NCBI RefSeq assembly: GCF_008039615.1
Contig: NZ_VDUZ01000052.1
Span: 1 to 59,801 of the forward strand
DNA length: 59,801 bases
Direction: 5' to 3'
DNA from: Vineibacter terrae
GTDB lineage: Bacteria; Pseudomonadota; Alphaproteobacteria; Reyranellales; Reyranellaceae
The number at the start of each line of letters is the position of its first letter. Position 1 is the stretch's first letter. Position numbers and translations under genes: made by a program. The notes under the pieces were generated by a model, which was given only the letters and a program-made list of their open reading frames with translations, ran no database searches and was not told where the DNA came from. Positions 33,187-41,889 of the stretch are shown piece after piece.

Positions 33187-34503
33187 CTACCGGGACCGAT
33201 ACCACCACCAGTAACCATGCTTGTGCCAGGCCAAATCGTCTTGCAACTCCCTGCAGTCGCCATCGGCCCGATCCAGACACATCCGGTACCGAGGTGGTGC
33301 GGCTTCCAGCCTGGCGACCCTGATCTCCACGTACATTGGGAAGTAACGATAGCCACGATCCTGGGGTGAGAGGGCAAGCCAATCCTCGAACCAGCTCTCA
33401 TCGATCATGTCTTCAACTGCATAGTCGGACCGGATGCGACAGATCCGAAGTGCAAGCGCCCATGTGAGGGCCGAACGGCCATGCCGCAGGGTGTGAACCC
33501 GGGTGCTCCACTGCATCTTGTCGAACCTGCGCCCTACCCACCATTCCGGGCGCTCAAGCCACACCTCTCGCAGTGAAACCATGGCATCTAGCTCTTCGGG
33601 TGTCATGCCCTGATCGACCGCGGCCGAGAACGCGCGGAATGTCGAAGCGTGTGGCAGGCTCGTGAACAGCTCCGAGAGATAGTCAAGCAGAGCTTGTACA
33701 TCTGCTTGCCGCACTATTCCGTGCATCTTGGCAACGATAGCTGCCGCCTTCTGGCGGGCTCGGGGCGGTACGACGACGTCTTCGGACTCGAACTCCCAGG
33801 GCCGGTGCCGCGCCCCCGGATCGTAGTCCGAGATGCCAAAGTCGAGGTCTCGATCACTGTCAGTGCTTGCAGAGGTGCTCAGCAGATCAGACGGGTCTTC
33901 GTCCAGTTGATCAGCTTTGGCAGGGTCGACGAATCCTTGAATGTCTTCGTCCTCAATCTCCCGGAACTGTAGAGCGGTTTCGCCTGGCCCATCGTCTTCT
34001 CCGTCGTTCAGGTCATCGATCGAGCTCGACGGGTTCTGCAGACTCGTCGCCTCCGCGTCAGCTTCGATGGCGTCGCATTCCGCTTCTGCCAAGTCCTCCC
34101 AACCCACCTTGATTCCCGCTTCCACAGCGGATTCACGAGGATCGTCTTGAGCAGCATCGCCGGTCCCGATTGCGCCCAACACCACACCGTGCGATGTTTC
34201 TGCCTCGCTTTCCACGCATCCGGTTCCAGACAAAGACGAACTTGCGCCGGTCTCGCCAAGTTCCTCTGGCTTTTCGGAGGCAGGCACGTTGCCCTCGGGC
34301 TGTTCCCCAGTAGGAACGGTACGAGCGCAATCTCCCTCAGCAGACCACGGGTCGGTGACGACGGGTTCGGGGCTTGGGGAAACACGATAGTCTTCGGGCA
34401 GCCAAGCGCCGTGCGTCGCCTCCGCTTGTCCATGGGATCGACCTGGGAGGGTCGAATCCGATTGCGACCACAGTCGCCTTAGTCGTTTCAACAGGGAGCG
34501 CAT
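33187..34503 (-). CDS. Acidic two-part protein, partner of the SNF2 helicase
   Basis: The 438 residues divide in two. About 1-235 is low-complexity and strongly acidic (SSSIDDLNDGEDDGPGETAL, DEDPSDLLSTSASTDSDRDL) and probably disordered. About 240-438 is a compact, Trp/Arg-rich domain with RARQKAAAIVAKMHGIVRQA, MVSLREVWLERPEWW, RRFDKMQWSTRVHTLRHGR and WFEDWLALSPQDRGYRYFPM. I recognise no family and no catalytic motif. It is the first gene of a two-gene unit with the helicase. The acidic tail could mimic DNA or hold the partner off DNA, which is inference only. The start ATG at 34503 lacks a clear ribosome-binding site. Confidence 0.75.
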   Translation of the reverse strand: MRSLLKRLRRLWSQSDSTLPGRSHGQAEATHGAWLPEDYRVSPSPEPVVTDPWSAEGDCARTVPTGEQPEGNVPASEKPEELGETGASSSLSGTGCVESEAETSHGVVLGAIGTGDAAQDDPRESAVEAGIKVGWEDLAEAECDAIEADAEATSLQNPSSSIDDLNDGEDDGPGETALQFREIEDEDIQGFVDPAKADQLDEDPSDLLSTSASTDSDRDLDFGISDYDPGARHRPWEFESEDVVVPPRARQKAAAIVAKMHGIVRQADVQALLDYLSELFTSLPHASTFRAFSAAVDQGMTPEELDAMVSLREVWLERPEWWVGRRFDKMQWSTRVHTLRHGRSALTWALALRICRIRSDYAVEDMIDESWFEDWLALSPQDRGYRYFPMYVEIRVARLEAAPPRYRMCLDRADGDCRELQDDLAWHKHGYWWWYRSR

Positions 34504-34700
34504 GAGCCGTCGTTGCTTCGTGCCGACACAGCGGTCGTTGTAGCGTCGTCCCGCAAGGCAGTTGAAAAACTTGCCCTTCTCCGGACCGTCGCTTTGTTCA
34601 ACCAGCCGCTTTATTAGATCTGTGAGGCAAAACCCAAGGGCGAGCAGGAGTTTACCCCAATTCCCCGGCCTGCTGCCAAAACATAGTATTCATATCGTCC

Positions 34701-34715
34701 ATGAAGATCGTTCAT
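34701..34715. promoter_or_regulatory. ATGAA-N5-TTCAT palindrome, site 3
   Basis: ATGAAGATCGTTCAT has perfect five-base arms. It lies about 200 bases upstream of the helicase operon's first gene and touches the 3' end of the RmuC remnant. It compares with 6279-6293 upstream of the other helicase. Confidence 0.35.
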
Positions 34716-34894
34716 TTTGCCTCACGAGGCCGATCGTGCTCTGCCCGGATCAGGACAGCCGCTTCCTGTGGCGTCAACGGCACGGCTGCCTGCATGCGAC
34801 GCAAGCGTACCCACGACAGGATGCCGAACAGGGCCGCGATCGCGCCCAGGCCGAGCGCGATGATGAGCATGATCTCGGTCACGTTAACCCCCAA
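34712..34894 (-). pseudogene. N-terminal remnant of an RmuC
   Basis: The 60 residues correspond to the RmuC membrane anchor and beginning of the coiled coil: IMLIIALGLGAIAALFGILS, WVRLRRMQAAVPLTPQEAAV, RAEHDRPREAK. The intact protein has IMLFTALVLGALAALFGVLA and LTPQEAATLLRAEHDR. The frame then stops. It lies 22 bases from the left end of repeat copy 2, so the rearrangement that placed the DUF4258/WYL module here also truncated this rmuC copy. Confidence 0.85.
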
Positions 34895-34919
34895 CTTCGA
34901 TGGTGCGAGCCGTCGCCGC

Positions 34920-35189
34920 TCAGAACTTCAGGCGCTTAAGCCGCTGGGCACCGGTGATGATCGCACCGTCGTCTGAGACGACGAGATAGGCATCCAGGCG
35001 GTCGGCGATGCGGGCGAACATCCGCTCTCCAAGCTCGCGCCGAGCGTGAAGCCGGGCTTTTTTGTTCATGAAGATCACCTCGGCGCCGAGGTGCCGTCCC
35101 TGCCGGCCGTAGTCCAGCAGGACGTCAACGACTTCCTGCTGGATCCCGCGCTGGCGGCAGCGCGCGGCCCCATGTGCTGTGTATTTCAT
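34920..35189 (-). CDS. DUF4258-like small protein, copy 2
   Basis: The product and DNA are identical to the 14540-14809 gene, with the same AGGGGG-led start and the same divergent arrangement with a WYL gene. Here the downstream neighbour is the RmuC N-terminal remnant instead of the small protein at 14206. Confidence 0.7.
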   Translation of the reverse strand: MKYTAHGAARCRQRGIQQEVVDVLLDYGRQGRHLGAEVIFMNKKARLHARRELGERMFARIADRLDAYLVVSDDGAIITGAQRLKRLKF

Positions 35190-35233
35190 GACGCCCCCTC
35201 AAACCCATCCGGGACACGGGATACCGCAGGCTA

Positions 35234-35250
35234 GTGACAAAACCTGTCAC
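35234..35250. promoter_or_regulatory. GTGACA-N5-TGTCAC operator candidate, copy 2
   Basis: This is the same inverted repeat as 14854-14870, placed identically between the divergent genes. A regulator made from either WYL copy has the same DNA-binding domain and so should bind both sites. Confidence 0.55.
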
Positions 35251-35315
35251 CCTTGGCACAACGGTGCTGGGGGTGGACGCCAGCGAGCTTGCTGGGCGCC
35301 CAGAGGTTCGTTCTC

Positions 35316-36311
35316 ATGTCCTTCTCGAAGGCCGAGCAGCTTCTCGATGCAGCGACCATGGCGTCGGGCCGACTGCAAGGCATCACCATCGACGATGTCA
35401 TGTCCCGGTTCAGGGTCGCTCGGCGCACGGCCCAGCGGTTGCTGCACACGCTTGAGGCACACTTCCCCGACGTAGAGACACATCTCGACGACGAGGGCCG
35501 GAAGCGCTGGCGGTTGCCGCCAGCTCATCTACGGGATCTGCTGACTCTGTCCCCGGAGGAACTGGCGGCTCTGGACCTGGCGGTCACCGCCTTGAAGCGC
35601 TCGGGAGCCAGGGTGGAAGCCCGCCACCTGACCACGCTGCGGGAGAAGATCCTGGCGCTGGTCCCTCGTTCCCGGGTCGCCCGGCTGGAAACCGATCACG
35701 AGGCCCTGCTGCAGGCGCAGGGACTTGCCGCCCGACCTGGTCCGCGGCCCCGCACAGATCCCAAGATTGCCGGCGTTGTCGCAGAAGCGATCAAAGCCTG
35801 CTGCCTCCTCGATATACAGTACCGTTCACGCGGCGAAGCGAAGGGGCGCCGGCGACGGATTGCACCCTATGGCGTCCTCTCGGGCCTGCGGCGATACGTG
35901 GTCGGCAAGCCGGCCGACGCTTTGGACGGGCCGGTCCGGCTCTTCCGTTTCGAGGCGATCACGTCCGCATCGCTCACCAAGACAGCGTTCGTGCGACCGT
36001 CGGACTTCAGCCTTCAGGATTTCGCGGACCGCGCCTTCGGCACTTTCCAGAATGAAGAGGAATACGGCCAGGTCGTCTGGCGGTTCGCACCGGCTGCGGC
36101 AGAGCAGGCAAGGGAATTCGAGTTCCACCCCCAGCAAGTCGTCGAAGAGGAGAAGGATGGCTCGCTGATCGTGCGGTTCAAAGCGGCCGGGCACCTTGAG
36201 ATGTGTTGGTTTTTATATTCGTGGGGAAACCAGGTGGAGGTGCTCGCGCCCGAGCGGCTCAGGCGCATGTGCGCGGCGCATCGGCGTGGGGATTTTGCGG
36301 CGATGCCGTAG
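35316..36311 (+). CDS. WYL-domain transcriptional regulator, copy 2
   Basis: This 331-residue protein is identical to copy 1 through EYGQVVWRF and then diverges over the last 75 or so residues (APAAAEQAREFEFHPQQVVE against SPAAADQAREFEFHPQQTME; CWFLYSWGNQVEVLAPERLR against VWHLYCWGDKVEVIAPERLR). The difference falls in the C-terminal region that tunes ligand response or assembly in WYL proteins. Thus the two regulators should bind the same DNA but may answer to different signals. The start was chosen at MSFSKAEQ. Confidence 0.87.
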   Translation: MSFSKAEQLLDAATMASGRLQGITIDDVMSRFRVARRTAQRLLHTLEAHFPDVETHLDDEGRKRWRLPPAHLRDLLTLSPEELAALDLAVTALKRSGARVEARHLTTLREKILALVPRSRVARLETDHEALLQAQGLAARPGPRPRTDPKIAGVVAEAIKACCLLDIQYRSRGEAKGRRRRIAPYGVLSGLRRYVVGKPADALDGPVRLFRFEAITSASLTKTAFVRPSDFSLQDFADRAFGTFQNEEEYGQVVWRFAPAAAEQAREFEFHPQQVVEEEKDGSLIVRFKAAGHLEMCWFLYSWGNQVEVLAPERLRRMCAAHRRGDFAAMP

Positions 36312-36393
36312 CAGCGACAACTAGCCCCAGTCGTCGCTGTCTTTTCTCCCTGCCGACGGGGCGCTATAGCCCCCCGTCCAATCACTTCCCCGT

Positions 36394-37527
36394 ATGACTC
36401 TCCACCCTCGCGACACCACGGATGAACGCGCCCGGGCCGCCTACCACGAGGCCGGCCATGTCGTGGCGACGCTCGTGCTGGGTGGAGCGCTACGCAGCGT
36501 GACGCTGGCTGACGACGGTGGCGGCCTGGTGACCCGGGACCTCTCCTCGCCGTTGTCCGACTTCGACGCTGCCGTGGTGTGTCTCGCTGGCTCCGCGGCC
36601 GAACGGCGCCATGCGCGTGGGTGCGACCCTGTGTGCGCCGCCACCGACCGGGACGTGGCCTATCGCTTCGCCGCGGCGCGCGGGACCGGACTCGAAGGCG
36701 TTGATACGTTGCCGATGACCGCACGCCGACCATTGACCGCCTTTACGGTCGCGCCTGCACGCTGGTGGCGGTACAATGGCCGGCCATCGAGCGCATCACC
36801 CCTGCGCTTCTCGTCTGCAGTAGATTCGACGATGCCGATTGTCGCGCGTTTTGGTATGGACAGACGCACAATGAATGAAGAGGAACGACAATTCCTGCTT
36901 ATCACCGTTCCTGGAACGGGACCAGACGCTGTGGGAGACTATAGGGACCGCCTCGTCGTGGTTGATGAGGAGGCGGTCGGCCGCTGGCAGTCAAACGGCG
37001 AACTCTGGACGCTATTTTTCCCACGCGGCCTAGTAGTAGGAGAGGGCGATCGAATTTACCCGGGTCTGGACGTCACTTGCATCAGTGTCGGCGATCTTGA
37101 AACGGTGACACGGCGGCACCTGCACCTATTGCTTGAGGAACGGGACGAACCGTTGGCCCAGATAACATCGAAGCATATGCTCTACACAACGTACGTTGAA
37201 GAGCAGGAGGGCTACGCGATCTGGGAAATGAATGTGCGGATCCACTACTTCTTCACCACTGGTGAGATTGCGTGCCCTGGATTTCGTTACTCATCCCCTG
37301 GAGACAAGTTAGAGATCTACATTGAGGACCCTTATGTCGAGGTCGACTATGTTGAAGTTGAAGGTACGAATCCGAAGGATCCAAACGACCAAAAGTGGCT
37401 GTGTCCAAATGACGATGTCGATTGGGATGTCTGGGCGTCCGAATCCCGAATGGACGAAATGCTTGAGAAGGCATGGAGTGACCGAATAGAAGAAGAGCGA
37501 AGCGAAACAGAATCCGAGGAAGAGTAG
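36394..37527 (+). CDS. M41-like metallopeptidase fragment fused to unknown acidic domain
   Basis: Residues 1-110 look like an M41 (FtsH-type) peptidase core: AAYHEAGHVVA with HExxH at 18-22 and VCLAGSAAERRHARG. The AAA ATPase part of FtsH is absent and the peptidase part is short. From about residue 150 (MNEEERQFLLITVPGTG at 36871) a different protein begins, less GC-rich, with acidic segments (YIEDPYVEVDYVEVEG) and a C-terminal run of Glu. Either this is a genuine fusion, or a decayed M41 gene has read into a second gene that really starts near 36832-36871. No family recognised for the second part. Confidence 0.55.
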   Translation: MTLHPRDTTDERARAAYHEAGHVVATLVLGGALRSVTLADDGGGLVTRDLSSPLSDFDAAVVCLAGSAAERRHARGCDPVCAATDRDVAYRFAAARGTGLEGVDTLPMTARRPLTAFTVAPARWWRYNGRPSSASPLRFSSAVDSTMPIVARFGMDRRTMNEEERQFLLITVPGTGPDAVGDYRDRLVVVDEEAVGRWQSNGELWTLFFPRGLVVGEGDRIYPGLDVTCISVGDLETVTRRHLHLLLEERDEPLAQITSKHMLYTTYVEEQEGYAIWEMNVRIHYFFTTGEIACPGFRYSSPGDKLEIYIEDPYVEVDYVEVEGTNPKDPNDQKWLCPNDDVDWDVWASESRMDEMLEKAWSDRIEEERSETESEEE

Positions 37528-38931
37528 CTCAAGCTGCATGATCGGAAGCTTGGCTTTGCCGGCGCGACGGCGCCAGACGAATTGAAGGCGGCGAAGCAAT
37601 TCGCCGCTACATCGAGACTGATTTGGTGGCCATGAGCAAGCGCGATAGAAGGCACTTGCCGCATCATCATCATCATCGTCGCCGGCCCGGTCGGGATGTC
37701 CCCAGCGCTGGGGCGGTTCCAGAACCTTCCTGACGAGCAGATCAGCAAGGTGATCGACGGGTTCCTCCCCGGGGTCTCCCATGAGCGCCATCCGGAAAAT
37801 GAAAGCCGCCGCGCCCCGAGGGTATGGGGCGCGGCGTCAGTCGGGCGTCCTCTGTCTCTCACGTTGCGACGCAAAGTGGGGGAAAGACCGCGTCGCACGA
37901 ACCTGAACACGTGGTCCGGGGCGATATTCCGGGCATACCCGCCCGCCCCAAAAACTTTCGACCAGGCTCAAGATCGAGATGACATGGGTGGAGGGCCGGC
38001 GCCCAACTTCGAGAAGCAGGTAGACGAAATACGGCGACCGTAGGCGGTGCGCCTGAGTGTCCGTCCCGGTGGCCAGGAGCGAACGTAAAATGAGGCGTCG
38101 GTCTGATCGAGAGGCACGCAGCACGAAGATATAGATCATTTATGCTCTTATTGAGTATCCTGACCATGCCGCGTAGGAACCTTCGCTCGCGACCGGATCG
38201 GGACGACCAACTCGAGGACCACTCCTGCCCATGAGCGAAGCGCCGGAAGCACGCGGAAGACACGGACACGGCTAGGACGCACAGGGAGCGCGGTAGGTGC
38301 GTTCCGACGCCTGGAGCTACTCCGCACGCCCCGACGTACGGTCACTCTCAGGCTCGCCCCTTTTCGCTTTGGCCGACGCACCTGACGCTCAGGTCGAGCC
38401 CGCTAGTTCGGTTACGCCGCTTGAGTTAGGCCGCGTCGATTTAGGTTAGGCACTCGAAGAGGACGTTGACCGCGAGATGCACCGAGGACTCGCAGGGAAG
38501 CTCACCAGCGCGTTCCGACTCTCGCCCGCTACCCAGAGACTCGACAATCAGCGGAGCACGTCTGGCGACGCCCGTATCGTTTTGCCCGAGCGTCCTGGTG
38601 TCGTGTGTCGATCGTCGCTGCGGGACCCGAACGTGTCAGTCAACGTTCGAGGAACTTGCCGGCGAGTCGATCAACATGCGGAACCCGTTTGCAATCCGGT
38701 CCGGAAGGGCTTGCCGCAAGAAGTTGGGTAATATGGAACTGGACAAGACTATCGGCTGTGAAATCTTCATAAAATCCTGCGCCGAAGGTTGACAGGCAAC
38801 ATTCTTCTTGCATTCATAATGATATGACTGATAACTAGCGAATTCATTGTGATAAAAATGCATACATTTACTTAACTCTGTGTTCCGATGAGAGAACACG
38901 CTGTTCTGCCGACTGGCATGGTCCGAGCACG
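37528..38931. other. Gene-poor interval
   Basis: I find no supported gene in these 1.4 kb. The only notable structure is the hairpin at 37808-37835. The part 38720-38890 is clearly more AT-rich than its surroundings, with many ATG/CAT elements, but has no recognised feature. Confidence 0.5.
37808..37835 (-). terminator. Strong GC hairpin, possible minus-strand terminator
   Basis: GCCGCGCCCC-GAGGGTAT-GGGGCGCGGC is a perfect ten-base-pair stem with an eight-base loop. On the minus strand it is followed by GGCTTTCATTTTCC, a modest T-rich tail. No minus-strand gene was found immediately upstream, so its transcript is unknown. Confidence 0.4.
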
Positions 38932-39208
38932 TCAGCAACAGTCCATGTTGTGTGCGGCGCTAACAATCGAAAGCATGCGGTCTATGATGCCCGGGATTGC
39001 CCAGCTCCGATTGCGGCATACCTCCGACGACTGGCGCGTTACCTGGGGCTCCTCAACCCAGTCGGCCGTGAAGACCTCGATGCGCTCGTCCTCTTCGACG
39101 ATCAGCATGACGCGGGGGTCGTACCAACAAGCACCATTTCGGGCCAGGTAGCCGGCTCCACGAAGAACTTTCTGGATATTTGCTTTTCTTACCTGCGCCT
39201 CAGACGGC
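38932..39208 (-). pseudogene. Start-less fragment of an unknown protein
   Basis: The minus-strand frame bounded by a stop near 39210 and TGA at 38932-38934 encodes a protein-like sequence including KANIQKVLRGAGYLARNGAC, WYDPRVMLIVEEDERIEVFT and ADWVEEP. It has no start codon before MLIVEED. The VEEDERIEV string resembles VEEDDRIEV in the protein at 51787, sharing about 28 near-identical bases, which may be a common origin or chance. Confidence 0.3.
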
Positions 39209-39541
39209 TAACACCCCCATGGCCGTCTCAACACCGGCGTCTGATAGGGATCAGCGGGTGGCCTGTATTGCCATTTCGAGTCCGACATGGATCGAACAGC
39301 GATACCTTGCCCACCGACCCGGCGTAGGCACGCGATATTCCAGCGTCCGTTCGGTGGGTTTCATCGCCCGCGACGGTCAGTCGCGGAGTCTCATTGAGCC
39401 CCCTTTTCCAGAGCGGCTCGCCAGAACCACAGGCCAGTGGCCGGCCCGTGGAGGCTGCCGGTTAGCCCTTAAGGCCAATGGACTAATAATTGCATTGGCG
39501 CGCAAACTCACCGCAGGCTGGGTGGCATCTCGGGGGCGTCG

Positions 39542-39946
39542 ATGTCCGATCATGAGGTTGAGGCGAACATCAGGAAGATCCCTTTCTGTCGGGAGTGCGG
39601 AACCAAGATGTCGCTCGTGCGGCAAGCCCAGCGCATCACCTCCTATGAGATCCTCACTTTCGAGTGCCCTCTGTGCGAGGGCGTTAGATCCGTTACCCGC
39701 CCAGGAGATGGCCGCACTGGTGGAAGGCGTTTTCGGGTAGAGGAACACATTGCAGAGACCGAATTTCTGATTAGGCGGCAGCAGGAATTAATCTCGTCAG
39801 GACTGGCCAAAGACTTTCGGATGGCGACCGAACTGCTCCAGGTCCTGAAGACCACGCTGGCGACGCTCCTGGAAGCTAGGGCGATGTATGAACGACGCCG
39901 TATCGCCGATGGGATACATGGTTCTGTTACCCGGGGGCGCCATTGA
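39542..39946 (+). CDS. Small zinc-ribbon protein
   Basis: This 134-residue protein has an N-terminal zinc ribbon with IPFCRECGTKM and LTFECPLCEGVRSVTR, i.e. two CxxC knuckles separated by about 25 residues. Short proteins with this ribbon are frequent in Bradyrhizobium-like genomes and remain uncharacterised. The C-terminal part is helical (EEHIAETEFLIRRQQELISS, LLQVLKTTLATLLEARAMYE). The stop is followed at once by the next frame. Confidence 0.7.
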   Translation: MSDHEVEANIRKIPFCRECGTKMSLVRQAQRITSYEILTFECPLCEGVRSVTRPGDGRTGGRRFRVEEHIAETEFLIRRQQELISSGLAKDFRMATELLQVLKTTLATLLEARAMYERRRIADGIHGSVTRGRH

Positions 39947-40306
39947 TTGATTAGCCCCGACGATCTGCTGGCGCAGCTCGAAGCTGCCTTGGCTGCCATC
40001 AGCAGATGCAAGGCCGAGCTGGCTGAGGCGACCGCGATGGTGGAAGCGTGGACCAGCCCTGGCGTCGACCGGTCGGCGGCCGATCATCTTTTGTCCACCA
40101 AGCGACTCGCGCTGGCACTGGCAGAGATGCGTCTTCATGAGTTCTTCGAGGCGATCGACAACGAGGGGGCGGAATTGCATCCACGCTCTCGGGGACACAG
40201 CTTCCGGATGCAGGGCGTTCTGCTCGCGAACAGAAGCGCCCCGCGTCTTCATCATAGCCGTCGCCGAGCCTTGGTCTGCTGTGGAGTTTCGCCGAACACG
40301 CGGTAG
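39947..40306 (+). CDS. Helical unknown protein following the zinc-ribbon gene
   Basis: The frame starts TTG directly after the preceding stop and encodes LLAQLEAALAAISRCKAELA, EATAMVEAWTSPG and LALALAEMRLHEFFEAIDNE, all helix-forming. The last 45 residues are basic and Cys/Arg-rich and overlap the 3' end of the convergent AraC gene, so the protein may once have ended earlier or be frameshifted. Coupling to the zinc-ribbon gene is likely. No family recognised. Confidence 0.45.
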   Translation: MISPDDLLAQLEAALAAISRCKAELAEATAMVEAWTSPGVDRSAADHLLSTKRLALALAEMRLHEFFEAIDNEGAELHPRSRGHSFRMQGVLLANRSAPRLHHSRRRALVCCGVSPNTR

Positions 40307-41223
40307 TAGTCGTCCGAGAAGTGTCCCATGTGCCAGATGCCATGGCGTCTCGCGACCTCCTTGATCCTTTCTGTCTTCGATGCCCGCGATCCCAGAGTCC
40401 GCCAAACGGCGTTGAGCCGCAGTGCTTTCAGGTATTGCTTTGGCCCCATTTGGTACGTGGTGCTAAACGCATATTCGACCGAACGCTGACTCGCTCGCGC
40501 CGCGCGGCAGATGTCCTGGAGAGTGAGCGCGTCACCCAGTCGCGCGCGCATGAACTCCTCGGCACGCCGCACGATCGGCAGACGCTGAAAGGTTGGCACG
40601 CGAAAGGCCGTATCCGTCGCACCGTGCCATGGTGACAGCAGTGCTCCGAGCAGCACGTCGACGATGTCGCTGGATGCCAAAAGCCTGTCGTGCTCGCTCT
40701 CAAGACACATCGCCGCGTCGCTCAGCCGACATAGCACCGCGACCCGGGACAGGCTGTTGGAGACAATCAATGGTGACGTTCCCCGCGTCAGCCTATCCGA
40801 ACCTGGCGCAAGATCCACCGACGCCCTCTTCACGCTGTCGAGCGGCATCACAAAACTAGTGCCCCGGTCCTGCTGGTCTACGATTCCAGTGAGTCCAAGT
40901 CCTGCGAAACCAGCGAGAATATCACTGCCCTGAAGCTCCATGCCGCCGATCCGCCTGCTCCCATGACGGCCCGAGTTGATCTGCACGAGCACTGTCCCTG
41001 GCGGGAGGCCCGTGCGGACGCTGTAGCGACCCGTCAAGCTGGAAGCCCAGACTCGAAGGTCCCCAAGCGGCTCGGATGCCGTCCAGCTATCGCCCGACTC
41101 CGCTTTTAGCTGTACGACATCCATACCCCAGGTTTTGTACACAGCGGCCAGTTCATCGGTATCGCGAAAGTGCGTACGCGGAAAGCCAATGTGCTCCTGA
41201 TGCTGCGGCTGAAGCCCGTCCAT
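40252..41223 (-). CDS. AraC-family transcriptional regulator
   Basis: This 323-residue protein starts at ATG 41223 (MDGLQPQHQ), with GGGGAGA five bases upstream; an 11-codon extension to 41256 is less likely. The N-terminal ligand part is cupin-like in its middle (PPGTVLVQINSGRHGSRRI). The C-terminal 100 residues carry the double helix-turn-helix: LTLQDICRAARASQRSVEYA and IKEVARRHGIWHMGHFSDDY, ending YRVFGETPQQTKARR. It stands alone, so its target is unclear. Confidence 0.88.
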   Translation of the reverse strand: MDGLQPQHQEHIGFPRTHFRDTDELAAVYKTWGMDVVQLKAESGDSWTASEPLGDLRVWASSLTGRYSVRTGLPPGTVLVQINSGRHGSRRIGGMELQGSDILAGFAGLGLTGIVDQQDRGTSFVMPLDSVKRASVDLAPGSDRLTRGTSPLIVSNSLSRVAVLCRLSDAAMCLESEHDRLLASSDIVDVLLGALLSPWHGATDTAFRVPTFQRLPIVRRAEEFMRARLGDALTLQDICRAARASQRSVEYAFSTTYQMGPKQYLKALRLNAVWRTLGSRASKTERIKEVARRHGIWHMGHFSDDYYRVFGETPQQTKARRRL

Positions 41224-41889
41224 GACTGTCTCCCCATTATTCTTGACGTTGACCACAGCCCAGCGCGGCCTAAAGAAAATCCACTATCCGAAAGGCGAAC
41301 CGGAACACTGAGCATTCGCTCCAAGCTGCGCTGGCCACGTAGCAGCACGCAAACAGCGTTTGTCTTGACACAAATCAATCCAGCAATTTGCCCGTCACCT
41401 ACGATCGGATTTCTTGTCACGGACGGGGCTTCACCGCGGCATTTTCCCCGCTACCCGGAGCACGTTCATGTGCCCACGCCCAGACTGCTGTTGATCACCG
41501 CCGCAAGGCTTCTTTATCCTCGATGGAGATGCTGTCCGCGGGCTTGGCGTCGTCCCTGTTCGCCGCCGGAAGTGCTCGCCCCGCTGCACCAGCTTGCACC
41601 CGAAGCGTCCCAGCCGGCGAGCGCAGCGAAAGCAACCTCCTTCCTGAACAGGCCCAACGTGTCCGGACCGAGCTGATGGGCCGCGGGATGGCGATTGAAA
41701 CTTGAGCGCGTCGGCAGCCCCGTGCTGATCTTGGCCTGGGACATGAGCACCCCGAACGGTCTTGCCGCCGCGTCCTTGGAGCCCCGGTTTCGATAGGCCG
41801 CCGTTTCGCGCCGTGGGCTTGCGATGCAAAAGGTGCTTGTACACGACGCGACGGGCTTGCCCCGCGGCTCTTACCAGCCGGTCAGCATC

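Larger units (their letters stand above)
34917..36082. repeat. 1166-base exact direct repeat, copy 2
   Basis: This is the counterpart of 14537-15702. The left boundary abuts the RmuC N-terminal remnant. The right boundary falls inside the WYL coding region, after which the two genes are homologous but diverged. Confidence 0.92.

Noticed and set aside
30288-36311. A complete DISARM, Dpd or Zorya system
   Set aside because: Only an SNF2-type helicase is present; DrmA/B/C, a DNA methylase, Dpd genes and ZorA/B are all absent.
37528-39541. Protein genes in the 2-kb gap (for example plus 38950-39327)
   Set aside because: No ribosome-binding sites or recognisable motifs, and frames on both strands compete; only a start-less minus-strand fragment looks protein-like.
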